DNA of 64,000 nt, from contig CM019704.1 in assembly GCA_009760885.1 (NCBI GenBank), positions 13,189,803 through 13,253,802 on the forward strand, given 5' to 3'. Under the pieces are notes generated by a model. That model was not told the origin of the DNA. It did no database searches and worked only from the letters and a program-made list of their open reading frames with translations. Below are positions 60,420 to 64,000 of the stretch, one piece after another. How positions within the stretch are numbered: the first letter of the stretch is position 1; the number at the start of each line of letters is the position of its first letter. The stretch is from Achatina immaculata. Taxonomy: Eukaryota > Mollusca > Gastropoda > Stylommatophora > Achatinidae. The translations under genes were made by a program, and so were the position numbers.

Positions 60420-61740
60420 CAATGGATGAATTACTGCTGTAAAGACATTGTTCTCACACTATATGTATATGTTCATACAGTCATGCTGAGATCAGAAGTA
60501 TTACTTCACTTTAGAGTCTTTTTTTCCCATGAGAATATTTGTGATTTTTGTTTCGTCTCTTTTACACTGTTTTTAAATGAATTTTTTAAAATTCTATTTT
60601 CGAAATAAGTCACTAGTCCTTTTAATGCACAATCTAGATCTTCTGTAGTTGCACTGTACATGCATATATATGAGTGTTTGTGTGTGAATATTATATGCAC
60701 TGTACATGCATATGTATGAGCGTTTGTGTGTGGATATTATATGTACATATACAATATGTGGATGTATGTAGATATTTCTGTGAACATTATTTGTAAATAT
60801 TAACAAATTATTTTTATGTTTTATATATATATATAAGTATGTGTGTGTATGCATAAATATATACAGTAAGACAAAAAAATTGAGAAAGAAATAGAGAAGT
60901 ATGTTAGATAATGAAAAAAATACAAATGAGATTTCAAAATAGGAAAGAAAACAGCTTTAAAACATGGAATTAAAAATGATAGGATAAGAATGTATGTGTG
61001 TTAAAAACAAAAAAAAGTTGAAAGTGAAAACACGGAAAAATGCAAGGAGATGAAGAGAGTCAGTGAAAATTATGCATAGATCACTTTTACTGCACGCGCA
61101 CGCACGCATGCACACACACACACATTTTAAAAAGTAAAAGAGTATTCCTGGCCTGCAGTTGTGGTAAAAAAAAAAAAAGTTTATTGTGATATTTTACATG
61201 CATCATAAAAGTGCTTATGGCTGGAATTTTAGTTGTCTTCCTGTCAAAAGTGAAATATTTAGGCTAAGGAGATATGCAGAGACAGACTGCCAAACTAATT
61301 TTTATTGTACAAGAAGAAAGCATGTTTTTTTTTCTGAGCTTACGTGTCCTTTGAAAAGGCAATTAGTATGGAAGAAGTGCCGTGCTCATGTGATACCTTC
61401 CCTCTCTTGACTCTGCCAGTCAGCTCCTGAGGAAGTACAATGTCCATACATCTGAAAATCTAGCCAGTCTGCAAGGGGTTCCAGAAAGTGTGTAGGCTTG
61501 TTACAAAACCTCACCAGCAGCTGCTGTAAGATTGCCTAGATGTGGATTTTTATTTTAAGGTTTACTGCCATAGTTTTGACTCAGTAATTGCCCACAAGGC
61601 AGTTGGTTTGACAGACCACATGCCATCAGAGTGGCACTTGAACCTGACCTGATGACACATCTTGCGCCAAAATGCAGTTGTATGATACATTCCATGTATA
61701 GCACACATTTTCACTAACTCCCAGTTTCAAAATAACATTA
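60420..61740. other. AT-rich stretch with TG/CA and AT microsatellites
   Basis: A roughly 52-bp unit with ACTGTACATGCATAT and GTTTGTGTGTG occurs about twice at 60650-60755. (TA)n is at about 60820-60836 and a GCACGCACGC/(AC)n run at about 61095-61125. No gene is recognised. Confidence 0.5.
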
Positions 61741-62035
61741 CATGTATGGAGGAGGAGAAATTATAACGAAAATCAGAAAATGACAATCCTGATTTGAGGG
61801 GTGTGTTTGGAGGGGGAGGGGGCCAGAGCACCTAATAGCAACAGAGAAGATCAAAGGTAGAAGAGACAGAGGTAGAGAGAGAGAGAGAGAGATGTTTGAT
61901 GGTTTGACATCCTGGCACATGACATGCTCAGTGGAAAGTATGTTTAAGATGCACAAGGGATGGAAGGTTGTGGAAGGACATGATCTACCACGCCTGTCAG
62001 CAGGGACCTTGAAAGAGAGGTAGGAGGAGGGGGAG
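61740..62035 (+). pseudogene. LINE family F6 remnant
   Basis: It is related to 43570-43992 through ATTATAACGAAAATCA, GAAGATCAAAGGTAGAAGAG and GGAAGGACATGATCTACC blocks, with an internal (GA)n run. It is heavily decayed. Confidence 0.6.
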
Positions 62036-62424
62036 GCCAGTTAAAGAGAACAGAAACAGTCTGACATTTTAGCATGACACATATATTAAGGGGGAAAAAA
62101 ACAACATAAAAGCACTTATCTCTCAGTCATCTTGACTTGTATCAAGTCCAAAAAAAATTGTTTTTTACCGTTTCTGAGTAACAGGTGATCAGTTAAGATA
62201 CCACATGACGCACATACACAGAGGTGAAGTATGTATACTGAGCACAGTATTATAATTCTGTAGTGGGAGATTGAAAGGGATGTGGAAAGAGTGATAATGA
62301 AAGCATAGGGACAGGGAGGGAGATAAAAGACGATGTTAGTCTGAGAGAGATATATTGTACACACCTAGATTTTGGTCTGAGAATAAAAAGATCTGATGGT
62401 TATACTTTGTGCGGCTTTGCTGCC

Positions 62425-62745
62425 TCTCAGGTAGACAGCAAGGAATCCTTGGATCTGCTTCTTCTGTGTTCAAGTGCTGGGACATGCTGAATTGGAAGCC
62501 AGGTCATCAAAATGAAGCCCTCAGTTCTTTCCAGGTCCTTGCAGCAGAACCACAGCTTCTGCCTTAGGTCCATCCACTGTGGCCAAGTATGGCTTTGTAG
62601 TAGGTCGGTGAATGTTGGGCACTTGGAACACATGCTCTGGGGTTTGTGCTTCATTCCTGCAGGAGCATGCGTTCGTGTGAGAGATCTTTAGTCGATTCTT
62701 GGATCTCAGTATGAGGGATGGATGAGCTGGCCCTTTAAACATCTA
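62425..62745 (-). pseudogene. I-type LINE ORF2 C-terminal zinc-knuckle fragment
   Basis: The reverse strand encodes LKISHTNACSCRNEAQTPEH, then in another frame CPTFTDLLQSHTWPQWMDLR and QKLWFCCKDLERTEGFI. This is the C.C...QTPEH...C ending of RNase H-bearing LINEs. A frame change splits it. From 62036 to 62424 no feature is seen. Confidence 0.75.
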
Positions 62746-63009
62746 AAATGCCTGGCACATGCAGAAGGAACCAACCAAAGCAATATTTTTTTTTCTAAAG
62801 GCAAACAAAATCTGTTGTCTGGTCTTCTTATATGATTCTGTACATTCTGGATCACATTCCATGCAGCAAATGCAACTTTTCACTTGTTCAACTGCCTACT
62901 ACAATTATTTGTATATAGTAATACAAAGTTCAAACCTTTTTTATAACTTATTTCTTTAATAAAAATTATTGATTATTTTTTGCGTGATTTTTTTTTATTG
63001 TTTTACTTA

Positions 63010-63545
63010 ACATTCAAGCCTTGCCAAAATGCACTTCATCATCACCATCATCTTCATCATCATCTTTCACTCCCTTTGGAAACATAGGTCATGAGTAAAG
63101 GCTCTCCAATCATTCCTGTTCTTAGATTTGTTCTCTACTTCCTTCCATGTGTATCCCTTGTCTCTGAGCACTGTTATACTTTCCCTTTTGCAACTAGTTC
63201 TAGGTCTTCCTCATTTCTAATTCCCTGAGGATTCCACATCACAGTGCCTGTCTTGTTATGCTGGTGTTGGGTTTCCTCGGTGCGTGGTCAATCCACCTCC
63301 ATTTCCTAGACGTGATTTGTATGTTCATAGGCTCTTGTCCTGCTCTTTCCCAGATCTCATTCCAGATCTTGTCCTGCCATTTAATGTTTAAAATCTTCCT
63401 CAAGTAGCAGTTCATGAATGTTTGTATCCTCTGTTGTATTGTCATCACTATGTCTCTGACCATACAGTAGGACAGTCTTTGTATCTGTATTAAAGAGCCT
63501 TAGTTTGGTTCCTGTTTTGATGTTTTTTGGTGCCCATAGTTTGTT
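63010..63545 (-). pseudogene. RTE-like LINE 3' fragment
   Basis: The reverse strand gives a decayed RT end: LLYGQRH-like sequence, IQTFMNCYLRKILNIKWQDK, ISNEIWERAGQEP-type, and RKWRWIDHAPRKPNTSITRQ. At 63038-63063 (CATCAT)n is the inverted GAT tail. It is 5'-truncated near TAAGTACCATACAAT. Confidence 0.78.
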
Positions 63546-63699
63546 AAGTACCATACAATTAATTTATCTTAACTATAAATAAAAATGGTATGAACAGATG
63601 TTACCATAGTAGCAAAATATCAGTTTGTGATTTTTCTTTTCACAGAAGTAAATGAACAGGAGTAAGTAAAAATATTTGTTTAAATAATGTGAAATGGAA

Positions 63700-64000
63700 T
63701 TTAACAGAAGAACAGGAATGGCCAAATGCACTTTCAACAGAAGAAAAAGATTTACTAAAGGCATATAGCCCAACAGTTGAAGCTGAGAGTCATCACATGC
63801 AATGTTTACTCCTCACTCCTCAATGATGTAGAAGTGTGGATGTTCATCATTTGCTCAGACATCATCACAGGTTTTCAACATCACTTCCTGTGGGAGGTTG
63901 GGGTCTGGCCAGGAGATTTGCCTGAGTGGGTTTTGTATGAGAAAATGGACAAGAAAATTAAGGCCTATGAAAAGTAGATATTACAGAGGAATTAGATCAA
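63700..64000 (+). pseudogene. LINE family F5 remnant, cut by the window edge
   Basis: KLRVITCNVYSSLLNDVEVW and KMDKKIKAYEK match, with decay, the LLYG.E.W and KIEALEMK segment of the fragment at 14.4 kb. A short unrelated stretch lies between the two parts. Confidence 0.55.

Overview
The window is eukaryotic, from an intron-rich and repeat-rich animal genome. The dense LINE content, with GA-, GAT-, GAAT- and ATAAG-type 3' tails, and the style of the transporter suggest an invertebrate, possibly a mollusc or another lophotrochozoan. The species assignment is inference; nothing in the sequence names it.

Only one host gene can be supported. It is a complete SLC6-family Na+/Cl- dependent transporter on the + strand, with 16 coding exons from 21975 to 58009. 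The exons join with consistent phases and GT/AG borders into one 702-residue reading frame with twelve predicted membrane spans. TM6 carries the [11 protein letters not shown] signature of the glycine/neutral amino-acid transporter group (GlyT1, GlyT2, ATB0,+). The protein has an unusual Ser-Pro pair in TM1, an extra Pro in TM6 and a C-terminal ETSV that fits a class I PDZ ligand. A 5' leader exon probably begins at 21854, and AATAAA signals follow the stop.

Positions 1-21800 lie upstream and hold no convincing host gene. They contain a 4-kb 37/31-bp satellite (about 1250-5315), a nearly perfect 1.72-kb tandem duplication (5187-8627), a 360-bp polypyrimidine tract, a 42/48-bp minisatellite that stays open in two frames (11330-12010), a poly-C minisatellite (17995-18665) and many LINE fragments.

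The SLC6 introns are filled with mobile elements. LINE family F1 ((GA)n tail) has three copies here and one upstream, all 5'-truncated and all with visible target-site duplications. F2, F3 and F4 are older RT-bearing LINEs. An RNase H-bearing I-type LINE lies antisense in intron 14. Four TTAA-flanked piggyBac-like MITEs are present: two are fused head to head, and one sits inside a Tc1/mariner-like element with TIRs of about 97 bp. tRNA-derived SINEs, an unclassified repeat with a (CAAA)n tail and several minisatellites complete the introns. One of the minisatellites, an 85/68-bp VNTR, ends about 40 bp before exon 5. Downstream of 58.8 kb there are only LINE fragments and simple repeats.
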